DNA from: Desulfovibrio cuneatus DSM 11391
GTDB lineage: Bacteria > Desulfobacterota > Desulfovibrionia > Desulfovibrionales > Desulfovibrionaceae
Length of the DNA stretch: 64,000 bases
Assembly (NCBI RefSeq): GCF_000430005.1
Contig: NZ_KE387017.1
Location: 191,715-255,714 of the forward strand
Reading direction: 5' to 3'
A program made the translations under genes and the position numbers. Below the pieces are notes generated by a model. It did no database searches. It worked only from the letters and a program-made list of their open reading frames with translations, and had not been told where the DNA came from. Position 1 is the stretch's first letter. Each line of letters opens with the position of its first letter. Below, piece after piece: positions 18,182-26,999 of this stretch.

Positions 18182-18856
18182 ATGTCACCCGTTAACGGTA
18201 TAACTCAGACCCCGTATGCGCTGCTTGACGCCTATACCCCCCTTGCCGACAGTGCCAATGCCCCAGGGCAAGATTCACTGGCTAAGGCACGCGCCCAGCT
18301 TGAAGCTGCCCAGAACAAAGTGCAGGGCAAGTCCAGCAAAGCCTACACGCGTGAAATTGGGCAGGCAGCCCTGCACAGGGCTTTGGAAGAAATGTCGGAC
18401 TCTGTGCCGCCCCCTATTACCGGAGCAAAAGTGCGCCAGTACCAAAAAGATCTGGAAGAATCCTTTGCAATAAAGGTGCGCCTGGATGTGATGAAGCTGG
18501 GCGTTTCCAAGGAAACGAAATTTAGCATAACCCAGTCGCCGGAAGGGACTATTCAGGTGACGTGCACGGACCCTGCCGCCAAAGGCGTTATTGAAGACTA
18601 TTTGCAGGAAAACACCAAAGTGGGTGAAACCTTTGGCTATATTCAGGCCCTTGCCAACTACGACAAGGCCAGGCAAAACCCCATGGCCCAGCAGTGGGGG
18701 GAACTGAAGGACCTGAAAACCCAAATTCAGACCACGGCCATTGAAACCTTTTTTGGTGACGCCCTGAATTCCTTTGCCAGCTACAGTTCCCTTACTGCCG
18801 GGTTCGGGCAGGATGGCACGGCCAATTATTTTACCGGGCTTAATTATACGGTGTAG
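18182..18856 (+). CDS. Conserved-looking unknown protein
   Basis: I do not recognise this 224-residue protein. It is soluble and lacks a signal peptide. The N terminus is low in structure (NGITQTPYALLDAYTPLADS), then a charged helical part holds AQLEAAQNKVQGKSSKAYTREI. A more conserved-looking core contains SFAIKVRLDVMKLGVS and a strand pair FSITQSPEGTIQVTCTD. The C terminus is Phe/Tyr/Gly-rich (SYSSLTAGFGQDGTANYF). ATG at 18182 has GAAGGAGA eight bases upstream and fixes the start. It is monocistronic, with a dyad repeat 50 bp after the stop. Confidence 0.65.
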   Translation: MSPVNGITQTPYALLDAYTPLADSANAPGQDSLAKARAQLEAAQNKVQGKSSKAYTREIGQAALHRALEEMSDSVPPPITGAKVRQYQKDLEESFAIKVRLDVMKLGVSKETKFSITQSPEGTIQVTCTDPAAKGVIEDYLQENTKVGETFGYIQALANYDKARQNPMAQQWGELKDLKTQIQTTAIETFFGDALNSFASYSSLTAGFGQDGTANYFTGLNYTV

Positions 18857-18906
18857 CCGCTTTCATGCCATGCAGGGTTGGGAAACGGCCGATGTAATGG
18901 CACTTG

Positions 18907-19090
18907 GGAAACGCTCAGATATTTCGTTTGGCAAGGCGCGAGCGTTTCCTTTATCCGCTCGGGCTTCGTGGAGATGTGCGGGGCAGCAAAGCTGCCCGCA
19001 CCCTCCGCCCTCGCTCCACGGCTCGCTACGCTCGCGACTGCCGTCGGCTTTAGGGTATGACGTAGCCAAACGGAAAGAATGAGCTTTTCC
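18907..19090. repeat. GGAAACGCT dyad repeat, copy D, with nested GTGGAGCG module
   Basis: The left end is GGAAACGCTCAGATATTTCG and the right end is CGGAAAGAATGAGCTTTTCC. The centre holds the TCGGGCTTCGTGGAGATGTG...GACTGCCGTCGGC module also found at 12599 and, inverted, at 45480. This shows one repeat nested in another. It covers the false upstream start of the glycosyltransferase. Confidence 0.8.
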
Positions 19091-19132
19091 CCTGGCGTTG
19101 CTTTTTTAGCTGATAAATGGCATGAGTGGCCC

Positions 19133-20281
19133 ATGAACGCCCCATTGCGAATAATTCAAGTGGTGAACGTGCGCTGGTTTAATGCCACGGCATGGTACGC
19201 CCTGTTTCTTTCCCGGCTTATGAAAGAAGCCGGGCATGAGGTGCTTGTGCTGGGCCTGCCGGGTACTGCTTCATTTGCCAAAGCGCAGGAATGGGGGCTT
19301 TGCCCCGTGCCCCTTGATTTGAACGCCAAAACACCTGTAGGGCTTGCCCGCCTGCATGAAGCCCTGGCAGGGATTGTACGTAATTTTGCACCCCATGTGG
19401 TGAACTGCCACAGGGGGGAAAACTTTTTTTTATGGTGTTTGCTGCGGCGTTCATTTCCTTTTGCCCTGGTACGTACCCGCGGTGACCAGCGCCCCCCCAA
19501 GGGGGGAGTGGTAAACCGCCTGCTGTATACCCGGTGGTGCGACAGGCACATTGCCACCAATTCAGCCACTGCCTTTGACCTGACCCACGCCCTGCACTGC
19601 GAAAACACCATGGTAGACCTTGTACTGGGCGGGGGCGACACCAATGTGTTCCGCTTTGATGCCGAGGGGCGTGAACGGGTGCGCAGCGAGTTTGGCTTTA
19701 CCCCGCAGCAGTGCGTGCTTGGTTTTTTGGGGCGCTTTGACCCGGTAAAGGGCGTGCGGGAGTTGCTGTTTGCCACAGGGGCCGCCCTTGCCCGGCGCTT
19801 TTCCCTGCCGCAAGGTGCTCCTGTGCCTGATGTGCGCGTGCTGCTGGCGGGCTTCCCTTCCCTTATCAGTGAAGCAAAAGTGCTGGAATGGAGCCGGGAG
19901 GCTGGCCTTGAAGGCCGGGTGGTTATTACCGGCAAGCGGCCTGATGTGGCGGCGTGCATAAGCGCCATGGACATTGGCGTTGCCCCCTCACAAGGGTCGG
20001 AAACCATTGCCAGGGCAGCCTTTGAAATTATGAGCTGTGGTGTGCCCCTTTTGGCCTGCCGGGTGGGCGTTATGCCTGATTTATTGCCGCCCTGGGCGCT
20101 CAGCCCCCCTGCCGACCATGTGGGCCTGACCCATTTGCTGGAGCAGGCCATAGCCGATTCCGCATTTGTGGCCCGGTTGCGGGAGGAAGGGTTGAAGCGG
20201 GTGGCAACCCTTTCGGAAAGTGACTTTGTGCGGCAAACTCTTGAGGCGTATGCTGGTGCCATGCAGCACCGAAAAGTGTAG
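19133..20281 (+). CDS. GT4-type glycosyltransferase
   Basis: A retaining GT-B glycosyltransferase of about 382 residues. The N-terminal domain starts IIQVVNVRWFNATAWYALFLS with MKEAGHEVLVLGLPG. The C-terminal domain has VLGFLGRFDPVKGVRELL and the E-x7-E nucleotide-sugar motif in GSETIARAAFEIMSCGVPLL. It is probably for cell-surface glycan or lipid sugar addition; donor and acceptor are unknown. ATG at 19133 is preferred because the upstream ATG at 19079 lies in a repeat. The ribosome site (GAGTGG) is weak. It stands apart from the main sugar locus and ends at a terminator. Confidence 0.82.
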   Translation: MNAPLRIIQVVNVRWFNATAWYALFLSRLMKEAGHEVLVLGLPGTASFAKAQEWGLCPVPLDLNAKTPVGLARLHEALAGIVRNFAPHVVNCHRGENFFLWCLLRRSFPFALVRTRGDQRPPKGGVVNRLLYTRWCDRHIATNSATAFDLTHALHCENTMVDLVLGGGDTNVFRFDAEGRERVRSEFGFTPQQCVLGFLGRFDPVKGVRELLFATGAALARRFSLPQGAPVPDVRVLLAGFPSLISEAKVLEWSREAGLEGRVVITGKRPDVAACISAMDIGVAPSQGSETIARAAFEIMSCGVPLLACRVGVMPDLLPPWALSPPADHVGLTHLLEQAIADSAFVARLREEGLKRVATLSESDFVRQTLEAYAGAMQHRKV

Positions 20282-20296
20282 GGTTCTGTAACGTTC

Positions 20297-20335
20297 ACAT
20301 ACAGCCGTCATTTTGGCGGCTGTATGTATATTTTA
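20297..20335 (+). terminator. Terminator after the glycosyltransferase
   Basis: CATACAGCCG and CGGCTGTATG pair around nine bases and are followed by TATATTTT, 16 bases past the stop. The remaining gap to 20608 shows no other feature that I can name. Confidence 0.75.
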
Positions 20336-20608
20336 GTCCTCAGGCAATGTGATTTATGCGCTTTCGCTTGCCTTTGGTTTCGGAGAGCGCTAAATTCATT
20401 TCGTTAATGATCCATGCTTCACGGTCAATTGGCTTTCTGCCAGCGCACCCTGCATCCTTAGGGGCTGTTACCCGTACTGGGGAACTAGCCCGGCAGGCGC
20501 ACTGCATGGCATAAGCCAACCGCCAGGCAAACCAACATTTCTCCTTGTGCCGTTGTGTTCAATGCGTTGAGGCAACCACAAGCCGTTGAAAGGAGCTATT
20601 GCATTGCT

Positions 20609-21652
20609 ATGAAATCTTTTGCCAGTGATAATATTTCCGCAGCGCACCCTGCGGTAATGCAGGCCATGGAGCGGGCCAACCACGGGTCTGCCAAGCCTTA
20701 TGGGCAGGACGAGTGGACTGAAAAAGCCCTTGCCGCTTTGCAACAAACGTTTGGGGAAACGGCCCGTCCTTCTTTTGTCATGTTGGGCACTGCTGCCAAC
20801 GTGCTGGGGCTGAAAAGCATGTTGCAGTCGCACCAGGCTATTTTGTGCTCGGATTCTTCCCATATTCATGTAGATGAATGCGGTGCCCCGGAAGCCATAA
20901 TCGGCTGCAAGATCATCACCACCCCTTCCGTCAACGGCAAGATATGCCTTGAAACTTGCCGGGCCCGTCTTTCTATGCGTGAAGCGGTGCACCATTCGTA
21001 CCCCAAGGTACTCAGCATTACCCAGCAAACGGAAAGCGGCACCATTTATACCATTGCGGAATTGCAGGAAATAGGCCGCTTCTGCCGGGAAAACAAGCTG
21101 TATTTCCATATGGATGGAGCCCGCCTTGCCAACGCGGCTGCGGCCCTGAATGTTTCCCTGAAAGCCATAACCGCAGACGTGGGGGTTGATGTGCTCTCCT
21201 TTGGCGGCACCAAAAATGGTTTGCTCATGGGGGAAGCCGTTATTTTCTTTAACCCGGAACTGGGGCAAGAGTTCCATTACCTGCGCAAGCAGCACATGCA
21301 GCTTACCTCCAAAATGCGCTATATTGCGGCCCAATTTTTGGCCTACTTGGAAAACGACCTGTGGCGTACCAACGCCCAGGCGGCTAACAGCACGGCAGCC
21401 CTGCTTGCCCAGGAACTTGGCACGCTGGACCATGTGCGCTTTGCCTTCCCGGTAGAGGGTAACGCCCTGTTTGTGCGTATGCCCAAAGCAAGCCTGGAAC
21501 GCCTGGCCAAAGACTACTACTTCTATATCTTTGATGAAGAAGACGGCCCCGGCTTCCCGGCCGGGTGGGCCATGGCGCGTTTTCTTACCGCCTTTGATAC
21601 AACCAAGGAAGAAGTGCTGGCCTTTGCCAAGGCCATTGCACTTTGTAAGTAG
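20609..21652 (+). CDS. ltaE: Low-specificity L-threonine aldolase
   Basis: A PLP enzyme cleaving L-threonine to glycine and acetaldehyde. Family marks are FASDNISAAHPAVMQAM at the N terminus, QTESGTIYTIAELQ, the aspartate loop HMDGARLANAAAAL, and the PLP lysine in SFGGTKNGLLMGEAV. At 347 residues it has normal length. ATG at 20609 follows AAAGGAGC; an in-frame ATG 18 codons earlier has no site. The general beta-eliminating lyase fold also includes other enzymes, but the loops match aldolases best. Confidence 0.85.
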   Translation: MKSFASDNISAAHPAVMQAMERANHGSAKPYGQDEWTEKALAALQQTFGETARPSFVMLGTAANVLGLKSMLQSHQAILCSDSSHIHVDECGAPEAIIGCKIITTPSVNGKICLETCRARLSMREAVHHSYPKVLSITQQTESGTIYTIAELQEIGRFCRENKLYFHMDGARLANAAAALNVSLKAITADVGVDVLSFGGTKNGLLMGEAVIFFNPELGQEFHYLRKQHMQLTSKMRYIAAQFLAYLENDLWRTNAQAANSTAALLAQELGTLDHVRFAFPVEGNALFVRMPKASLERLAKDYYFYIFDEEDGPGFPAGWAMARFLTAFDTTKEEVLAFAKAIALCK

Positions 21653-21657
21653 AGAGT

Positions 21658-21733
21658 ATTGCACAATGAATTTTATTGACTTTTATTGGGGGACAGCCTC
21701 CACAAGGAAAGTGCAATAATTTTATTGTGCAAT
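21658..21733. promoter_or_regulatory. Inverted repeat with a micro-ORF before pgk
   Basis: ATTGCACAAT (21658-21667) and ATTGTGCAAT (21724-21733) are perfect inverses. A third half copy GTGCAAT lies at 21711. Between the arms, an ATG at 21666 opens a 17-codon frame ending TAA. This could be an operator pair or a leader peptide for pgk. Confidence 0.4.
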
Positions 21734-21785
21734 GACCTCAAGTAATGCAGGTGTTTCCCTCATTCCCCATAAGGAGAGTGCTACT

Positions 21786-22955
21786 ATGTCCATATTGCGT
21801 ATGTCTGCACTGGATTTGCGTGGAAAGCGCGTTCTTATTCGCGAAGACCTGAACGTGCCCGTAAAAGAAGGGCGTGTAAAAAGCGACGCCCGCCTGCTGG
21901 CTGCCCTGCCCACCATTCGGGCAGCGCGTGATGCTGGTGCCCGTGTTATGCTGCTTTCCCACCTGGGCAGGCCTGTGGAAGGTGAATATAGCGAAGAAAA
22001 TTCCCTGGCCCCTGTGGCCGTGCGCCTTGCCGAACTTTTAGGTTCCCCGGTGCGTTTTGCCAAAGACTACCTGCAAGGCCTTACCGTGGCCGAAGGCGAA
22101 GTGGTGCTGTGCGAAAACGTGCGCTTTAACAAGGGGGAAAAGAAAGATGATGCAACCCTTGGCAAGCAATACGCCGCCCTGTGCGATGTGTTTGTCATGG
22201 ACGCCTTTGCCACAGCCCACCGGGCCCAGGCTTCCACCAGTGCTGTGGCCCGCTTTGCCCCTGTGGCCTGCGCTGGCCCCCTGCTGGCGGCTGAACTGGA
22301 AGCGTTGCAGCGTTCCTTTGAAAATGCCCAGCACCCCCTGCTTGCCATTATTGGCGGCTCCAAGGTTTCCACCAAGCTTACTGTGCTGGAAAGCCTGACC
22401 AAAAAGGTAGACCAGCTTATTGTGGGCGGCGGTATTGCCAACAACTTTTTGAAGGCCGCCGGGTTTGAAGTGGGCCGCTCTCTGTTTGAACCAGAACTTG
22501 TGGAAGAAGCCCGCAGGCTTATGGAAGCAGCCACTGCCCGTGGCAGTGCCATTCCCCTGCCTGTGGACGTGGTGGTGGGCACGGAATTTTCCGAAACTAG
22601 CCCTGCTACCATTAAAAAAGTGGCAGATGTGACTGCAGAAGACATGATTCTGGACATTGGGCCAGAAACCGCAGCCCTGTACGATACGCTTATTCGCAAG
22701 GCCAAAACCATTATCTGGAACGGGCCTGTGGGCGCGTTTGAAGTGGCGGCGTTTTCTAAGGGCACAGAAGCCTTGTGCCATTCCGTGGCTGGCAGTAGCG
22801 CTTTTTCCATTGCAGGGGGGGGCGACACCCTGGCAGCTGTGGAAAAGTATGGTGTTTCTGATCAGATTTCCTACCTTTCCACCGGGGGCGGGGCGTTTCT
22901 GGAGTTTTTGGAAGGGAAGGTGCTGCCTGCTGTGGCAGTGCTGGAGAAACGCTGA
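21786..22955 (+). CDS. pgk: Phosphoglycerate kinase
   Basis: This is the glycolytic and gluconeogenic kinase that interconverts 1,3-bisphosphoglycerate/ADP and 3-phosphoglycerate/ATP. Classical motifs are present: [37 protein letters not shown], the hinge [19 protein letters not shown], and ATP loop [10 protein letters not shown] with [12 protein letters not shown] and [14 protein letters not shown]. It is 389 residues. ATG at 21786 has AAGGAGA upstream. The last codons GAG AAA CGC TGA resemble the repeat terminus that ends nadD, and a full dyad repeat begins 15 bases later. Confidence 0.97.
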   Translation: MSILRMSALDLRGKRVLIREDLNVPVKEGRVKSDARLLAALPTIRAARDAGARVMLLSHLGRPVEGEYSEENSLAPVAVRLAELLGSPVRFAKDYLQGLTVAEGEVVLCENVRFNKGEKKDDATLGKQYAALCDVFVMDAFATAHRAQASTSAVARFAPVACAGPLLAAELEALQRSFENAQHPLLAIIGGSKVSTKLTVLESLTKKVDQLIVGGGIANNFLKAAGFEVGRSLFEPELVEEARRLMEAATARGSAIPLPVDVVVGTEFSETSPATIKKVADVTAEDMILDIGPETAALYDTLIRKAKTIIWNGPVGAFEVAAFSKGTEALCHSVAGSSAFSIAGGGDTLAAVEKYGVSDQISYLSTGGGAFLEFLEGKVLPAVAVLEKR

Positions 22956-22969
22956 ACAACTTGTATTTG

Positions 22970-23173
22970 GGAAACGCTCAGTTATTTTGTTTGGCAAGGC
23001 ACGAGCTTATTTTGAAGCAGGAGTGACAATTCCGCAGGAAAGCGGAATTGGGAACCGCCTGAAAGGCGGGAGCCGAAGGGCGAGGCCCAGGACGGGCCGA
23101 GTCAACTCTTCTGTCCTCGACTGTTTCAAAATAAGCGAAGTAACGCCGCCAAACGGAATAAATTAGCGTTTCC
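22970..23173. repeat. GGAAACGCT dyad repeat, copy E (long form)
   Basis: A 204-bp copy between pgk and sppA, the inverse orientation of the copy at 9858. It holds AATTCCGCAGGAAAGCGGAATT and CCCAGGACGGGCCGAGTCAA, and ends TAGCGTTTCC. Confidence 0.85.
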
Positions 23174-23190
23174 CGGCTCAATGAGGCACT

Positions 23191-24363
23191 ATGGATACTA
23201 ACACCCCACCCACCACCCCTGCCGCAGCTGGTTCTGCCCCGGCGGGTTCCGGCGACAAAGCTGGAGCAGGGGCCGCGACGCTGAGTCAAAATACGCAAGG
23301 CGTTGCCTGGCCCAAGGACGACAAGCCCAAAGACCCCCAAGGCAAAGGCACCCAGCCCCGCGCCGGGCGGCACCTGTTGCGCCCAAAGCGGCCTGCCCAG
23401 GCGCAGCCTTGCACCGCAAGGAATGCCACCGGGCCTGCTTCCACGAACATGGGCTGCCCATTACTGGCGGCAGGTGTTGTGTTGCCCAAACCTTCCTGGC
23501 GCAAGCGCCACCCGTTTTTATTCTGGGGTGGTGTTCTTTTGCTGGTGGTGCTGTTTGCCAATGCGGGTAAGCTGCAAGACTACATGGCCCGTATGCAGGG
23601 GCCCATGCTGGGTGTGGTGAACATTGAAGGGGTTATTTTATCTTCAGACGCCACAGTGAACTGGATTGATACCCTGGTGAAGGACAAAAACGTACACGGT
23701 ATTCTTGTGCGCGTGAATTCCCCTGGTGGGGCTGTTGGCCCTTCGCAGGAAATGTATGCCGCGTTGAAGCGAGCTGCCACAAAGAAGCCGGTGGTGGTTT
23801 CCATGGGGGCCATGGCGGCTTCTGGTGGTTATTACCTGGCCCTTGCCGGGCATGAGGTATTCGCTTCCCCTTCCACACTTACGGCCAGTATTGGTGTTAT
23901 TATGGAAGTGCCCAATTTTGAAGGCCTTATGAGCATGCTGGGTATTTCCAACAAAACTCTGGCCACTGGGGCGTTGAAGGGGGCTGGCTCTACCACCCGC
24001 CCCATGACGGAAGAAGAAGAGGCTTATTTCCGGCAGCTTATTGGCGACATGCACGAGCAGTTTATTGCCACGGTGGCGGAAAACCGGCGTATTCCCCTGG
24101 AACAGGTGCGTACCTTGGCAGACGGACGCGCCATGACAGGCAGGCAGGCCCATGCCTACAAGCTGGTGGACACCCTGGGTGATATGACGGAAGCCCGCAG
24201 CCGCCTGCGGGAGCTAAGCGGCTTGCCCGCGACTGGGGAATTACGCCTGCTGGAAGGCCCGCCCAAAAAAGAACGATGGCTGGACGACATGGTGGGTTCG
24301 GTGCTTCGTATAGGCATGGAGCAACAAACAGAACTGGAACAACCACGTTTTTGGTACAGATAA
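23191..24363 (+). CDS. sppA: Signal peptide peptidase SppA, S49 family
   Basis: A membrane-anchored serine protease that degrades leftover signal peptides. One membrane helix (about 107-125, HPFLFWGGVLLLVVLFANA) is followed by the S49 domain: NSPGGAVGPSQEMYAAL, the nucleophile Ser211 in MAASGGYYLAL, and the Lys263 general base in TGALKGAGS. It is the short, single-domain SppA form. The first 100 residues before the helix are Pro/Ala/Gly/Lys-rich and probably disordered in the cytoplasm, which is unusual. ATG at 23191 follows TGAGGC. It is followed by a terminator and then malQ. Confidence 0.9.
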   Translation: MDTNTPPTTPAAAGSAPAGSGDKAGAGAATLSQNTQGVAWPKDDKPKDPQGKGTQPRAGRHLLRPKRPAQAQPCTARNATGPASTNMGCPLLAAGVVLPKPSWRKRHPFLFWGGVLLLVVLFANAGKLQDYMARMQGPMLGVVNIEGVILSSDATVNWIDTLVKDKNVHGILVRVNSPGGAVGPSQEMYAALKRAATKKPVVVSMGAMAASGGYYLALAGHEVFASPSTLTASIGVIMEVPNFEGLMSMLGISNKTLATGALKGAGSTTRPMTEEEEAYFRQLIGDMHEQFIATVAENRRIPLEQVRTLADGRAMTGRQAHAYKLVDTLGDMTEARSRLRELSGLPATGELRLLEGPPKKERWLDDMVGSVLRIGMEQQTELEQPRFWYR

Positions 24364-24370
24364 CAACGAG

Positions 24371-24403
24371 CGGCGCATGGTCAAAAACATGCGCCGTTTT
24401 TAT
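24371..24403 (+). terminator. Terminator between sppA and malQ
   Basis: GGCGCATG pairs with CATGCGCC around GTCAAAAA and is followed by GTTTTTATTG. It sits 8 bases after sppA and 18 bases before malQ. Confidence 0.8.
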
Positions 24404-24420
24404 TGTTCAGGAGGTAAAGC

Positions 24421-25941
24421 ATGCGTTCCTTGGGTGTTCTTTTACACATTTCCTCACTCCCCTCTGCCTTTGGCATTGGGGATTTGGGGCCAGAAGCATT
24501 CCGGTTTGCCTGCCTTTTGCACCAGTGTGGGGCAAAGCTGTGGCAAGTGTTGCCCCTGAACCCCACTACCCCTTCCTTGGGCAATTCCCCCTATGCCAGC
24601 CCTTCCGCCTTTGCGGGCAACCCCTTGTTTATAAGCCCTGAACTGTTAGTGCAGCAGGGGTGGCTTGCCAAGGGTGACCTAAGTGCAGCCCTGGGCTGCC
24701 TGGAAGATGCGAAATGCTTTGGGCTGGAGGAACGGGTGAACTTTCCTCAGGTGCATGCTTACCGCGACCATTTGTATTCATTGGTGTTTGAAAAAAATGT
24801 TCACCGCTTGGCGGAACATGAAGGCTATGCCCGGTTTTGTGCGGAGCATGCCTGGTGGCTGCATGAGTATGCCCGGTTTGAGTGCATAAAGGCAGAACAG
24901 GGCGGCGCGGCCTGGGTGCATTGGCCAAAGCCCCTGGCCCAGCGCCAGCCAGAAGCACTGGCCGCATTTGATGCGCGTAGCTGGCGGGCGCTGGAACGCA
25001 TAAAATTCATACAATATCTTTTTTTCGCCCAGTGGCAGCAGTTGCGCGCCCATTGTGCGGGGCTGGGCATTGCCTTGCTGGGGGATGTTCCCATTTACGT
25101 GACCCACGACAGTGCCGATGTATGGGCCAACCCCAATTTGTTTGTATTGGACGACCAGGGCAACCCCGTGGAGGTTGCCGGGGTGCCGCCAGATTATTTT
25201 AGTGAAACAGGTCAGCGTTGGGGCAACCCCTTATACCGTTGGGATAGGCTGGAAACCACAGGGTTTGACTGGTGGAAAAAGCGGCTTTCTCATGCGCTCT
25301 TGTTTACAGACAGGGTACGCCTTGACCATTTTCGCGGGTTTTGCGGCTATTGGGCTATTCCGGCAACGGAAGCAACGGGCCAACTGGGGCAATGGCGGCA
25401 GGCACCGGGGCAGGCCTTTTTGCAGGCCATGCACGACCATTTAGGGGGGCTGCCCCTGGTGGCGGAAGATTTGGGTATTATCACCCAGGACGTGAAGGAC
25501 CTGATGCACACCTGGAATTTGCCGGGTATGCGGGTGTTGCAGTTTGGGTTTGGGGGGGAGAATTTGGTACACAACCCCAATGTACCTTTTTGCTACCCCC
25601 GGCGTAGTGTGGTGTATACAGGTACCCACGACAACGCCACCACCCGGCAATGGTTTTTTATGGCTGGGGAAGGGGAAAAGGCGGCCTTGGCCCGCTATAC
25701 CGGGCGTGACATTACCGAGCACAACGTTATTGATGTGCTGCTGCGCCTGGCCTTTGGCAGTGTGGCAGACCTGGTTGTTGTGCCTGCCCAGGACGTGCTG
25801 GGGCTTGGGGCAGAAGGGCGCATGAACACACCTGGCACCACGGAAGGCAACTGGGGGTGGCGCATGCGCGGGGAAGAGGCACAGCCCCACCGCTTTATGT
25901 ACCTGAAAGACTTAGCCGCCTTGTTCGGCAGGCTGGGGTAA
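24421..25941 (+). CDS. malQ: 4-alpha-glucanotransferase (amylomaltase)
   Basis: A GH77 enzyme that moves maltodextrin segments between chains, serving glycogen and maltodextrin use. The N terminus SLGVLLHISSLPSAFGIGDLG is diagnostic. Catalytic residues are D302 in RVRLDHFRGF, E349 in PLVAEDLGIIT and D404 in YTGTHDNATT. The 506-residue length is normal. ATG at 24421 has a strong CAGGAGG ten bases upstream. It ends shortly before a repeat-rich region. Confidence 0.95.
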   Translation: MRSLGVLLHISSLPSAFGIGDLGPEAFRFACLLHQCGAKLWQVLPLNPTTPSLGNSPYASPSAFAGNPLFISPELLVQQGWLAKGDLSAALGCLEDAKCFGLEERVNFPQVHAYRDHLYSLVFEKNVHRLAEHEGYARFCAEHAWWLHEYARFECIKAEQGGAAWVHWPKPLAQRQPEALAAFDARSWRALERIKFIQYLFFAQWQQLRAHCAGLGIALLGDVPIYVTHDSADVWANPNLFVLDDQGNPVEVAGVPPDYFSETGQRWGNPLYRWDRLETTGFDWWKKRLSHALLFTDRVRLDHFRGFCGYWAIPATEATGQLGQWRQAPGQAFLQAMHDHLGGLPLVAEDLGIITQDVKDLMHTWNLPGMRVLQFGFGGENLVHNPNVPFCYPRRSVVYTGTHDNATTRQWFFMAGEGEKAALARYTGRDITEHNVIDVLLRLAFGSVADLVVVPAQDVLGLGAEGRMNTPGTTEGNWGWRMRGEEAQPHRFMYLKDLAALFGRLG

Positions 25942-26000
25942 GGTTGAGTATACGGTAGAGTAGTACTACTATCTGTATGCCTGCTTTGTTTTTGGTTTTG

Positions 26001-26146
26001 GGCGTGGCACGTTGGTAAAACTAGTCTTTTTCGCGCATACTGCGTTGGCGGCGCATTTTCCTTCGGGGCAGACCTTGAGGTCAGCCCGCTTGAAAAATTC
26101 ACCGCCGCCTTGTCTGCACAAAAAATTCTATCTTTTCACCAACGCC
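26001..26146. repeat. 146-bp dispersed repeat, copy 1
   Basis: This stretch matches 55907-56053 at most positions, including CGTTGGTAAAACTAG, GGGGCAGACC.TGAGGTCAGCC and AAAAATTCTATCTTTTCACCA. Both copies lie just after a plus-strand gene (malQ and the PncC-type gene). Both strands stay open across each copy, but it is treated as a repeat, not a gene. Confidence 0.75.
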
Positions 26147-26177
26147 CCGCCCAAGCACAGCCCCCCTGCGGGGCCTT

Positions 26178-26321
26178 ATGGTTGACGGCAGTGGCGAGCG
26201 TAGCGAACCGTGGAGCGACAAGCTGGGGCGCAGGCGGCTGTGCCGGCGAAGCATATACCCCGCCGAGGGCGCGGAGGAAAGTGAAGGAATACCGCCAAAC
26301 GGAATAAATCAGCGTTTCACT
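26178..26321. repeat. GTGGAGCG module fused to half a dyad repeat
   Basis: GACGGCAGTGGCGAGCGTAGCGAACC begins the module. GGCGCAGGCGGCTGTGCCGG and CGAAGCATATACCCCGC follow, as at 59250, and the right end is CGGAATAAATCAGCGTTTC. The element supplies the last codons and TGA of the HAD gene on the minus strand. Confidence 0.7.
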
Positions 26322-26998
26322 ATGTGCTGTAATAATTCATCCAGCCCATGGGCCAGGAAGGTGGGGTTTTCCTGGTGCAGGCGTTCATAGGGGGCTTCCC
26401 CTGTGCTGAGCCCTGCGGTGCGGGTGCCTGCGTTTTTCCCGGTAATAATATCCATGGGGTGGTCCCCCACCATCAGGGCGTATTCCGGTGCAACGCCAAG
26501 TCGCTTCAGGGCGTGCAGCAGGTGGCCGGGGTGGGGTTTTACGTTGGGCACATCGTGCCGGGTAAGCAGGCAGCCTGTATACAGGTGAATAGCCGGGAAC
26601 ACCGTAAGCACAGCGTTGCGGCAGTTGCGGGTAATAACCCCGGCAGCAATGCCGTTAGCACGCAATGTGACCAGCATGGGCACAGTGGCGGGAAACAGGC
26701 GGGAGCGTACGGCTGCTTCCACTTCCACATCTTCAATGGCCTGCATGGCAGCGGCGCGGGCGGTTTTGGCAGCCGTGGGGGGCAGGGCTGCACACACCTT
26801 TTCAATATGTTCCAGGGCTGGCAAAGGCGTGGGGCTTGCCCCTGCCGCAGCCCCGTGCGCTGGGCTTATGAACGGAACCAGGGCCAGCTCCACCCGCTGG
26901 CGCATCAGGCCAAAGTCCAGGGTGGGCACAGCAAGGGTGCCATCAAAGTCGAACACAACGGCTTTTATGGGCTGGGTGTTTGGGGTATGTGGTGTCAC
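26309..26998 (-). CDS. HAD-superfamily phosphatase
   Basis: A phosphoglycolate-phosphatase-like hydrolase of 229 residues. The nucleophile motif is AVVFDFDGTLAVPT near the N terminus. Thr in VITRNCRNA serves as motif II, Lys in NVKPHPGHLLHAL as motif III, and MVGDHPMDIITGKNAG as the acidic motif IV; an alpha-helical cap lies between. GTG at 26998 is chosen: AAGGAA lies five bases upstream and the uvrC stop is directly before it, so the pair is coupled. A longer reading into uvrC was rejected. It ends Val-Lys-Arg through repeat DNA (GTG AAA CGC TGA). Confidence 0.85.
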   Translation of the reverse strand: MTPHTPNTQPIKAVVFDFDGTLAVPTLDFGLMRQRVELALVPFISPAHGAAAGASPTPLPALEHIEKVCAALPPTAAKTARAAAMQAIEDVEVEAAVRSRLFPATVPMLVTLRANGIAAGVITRNCRNAVLTVFPAIHLYTGCLLTRHDVPNVKPHPGHLLHALKRLGVAPEYALMVGDHPMDIITGKNAGTRTAGLSTGEAPYERLHQENPTFLAHGLDELLQHIVKR

Positions 26999-26999
26999 A

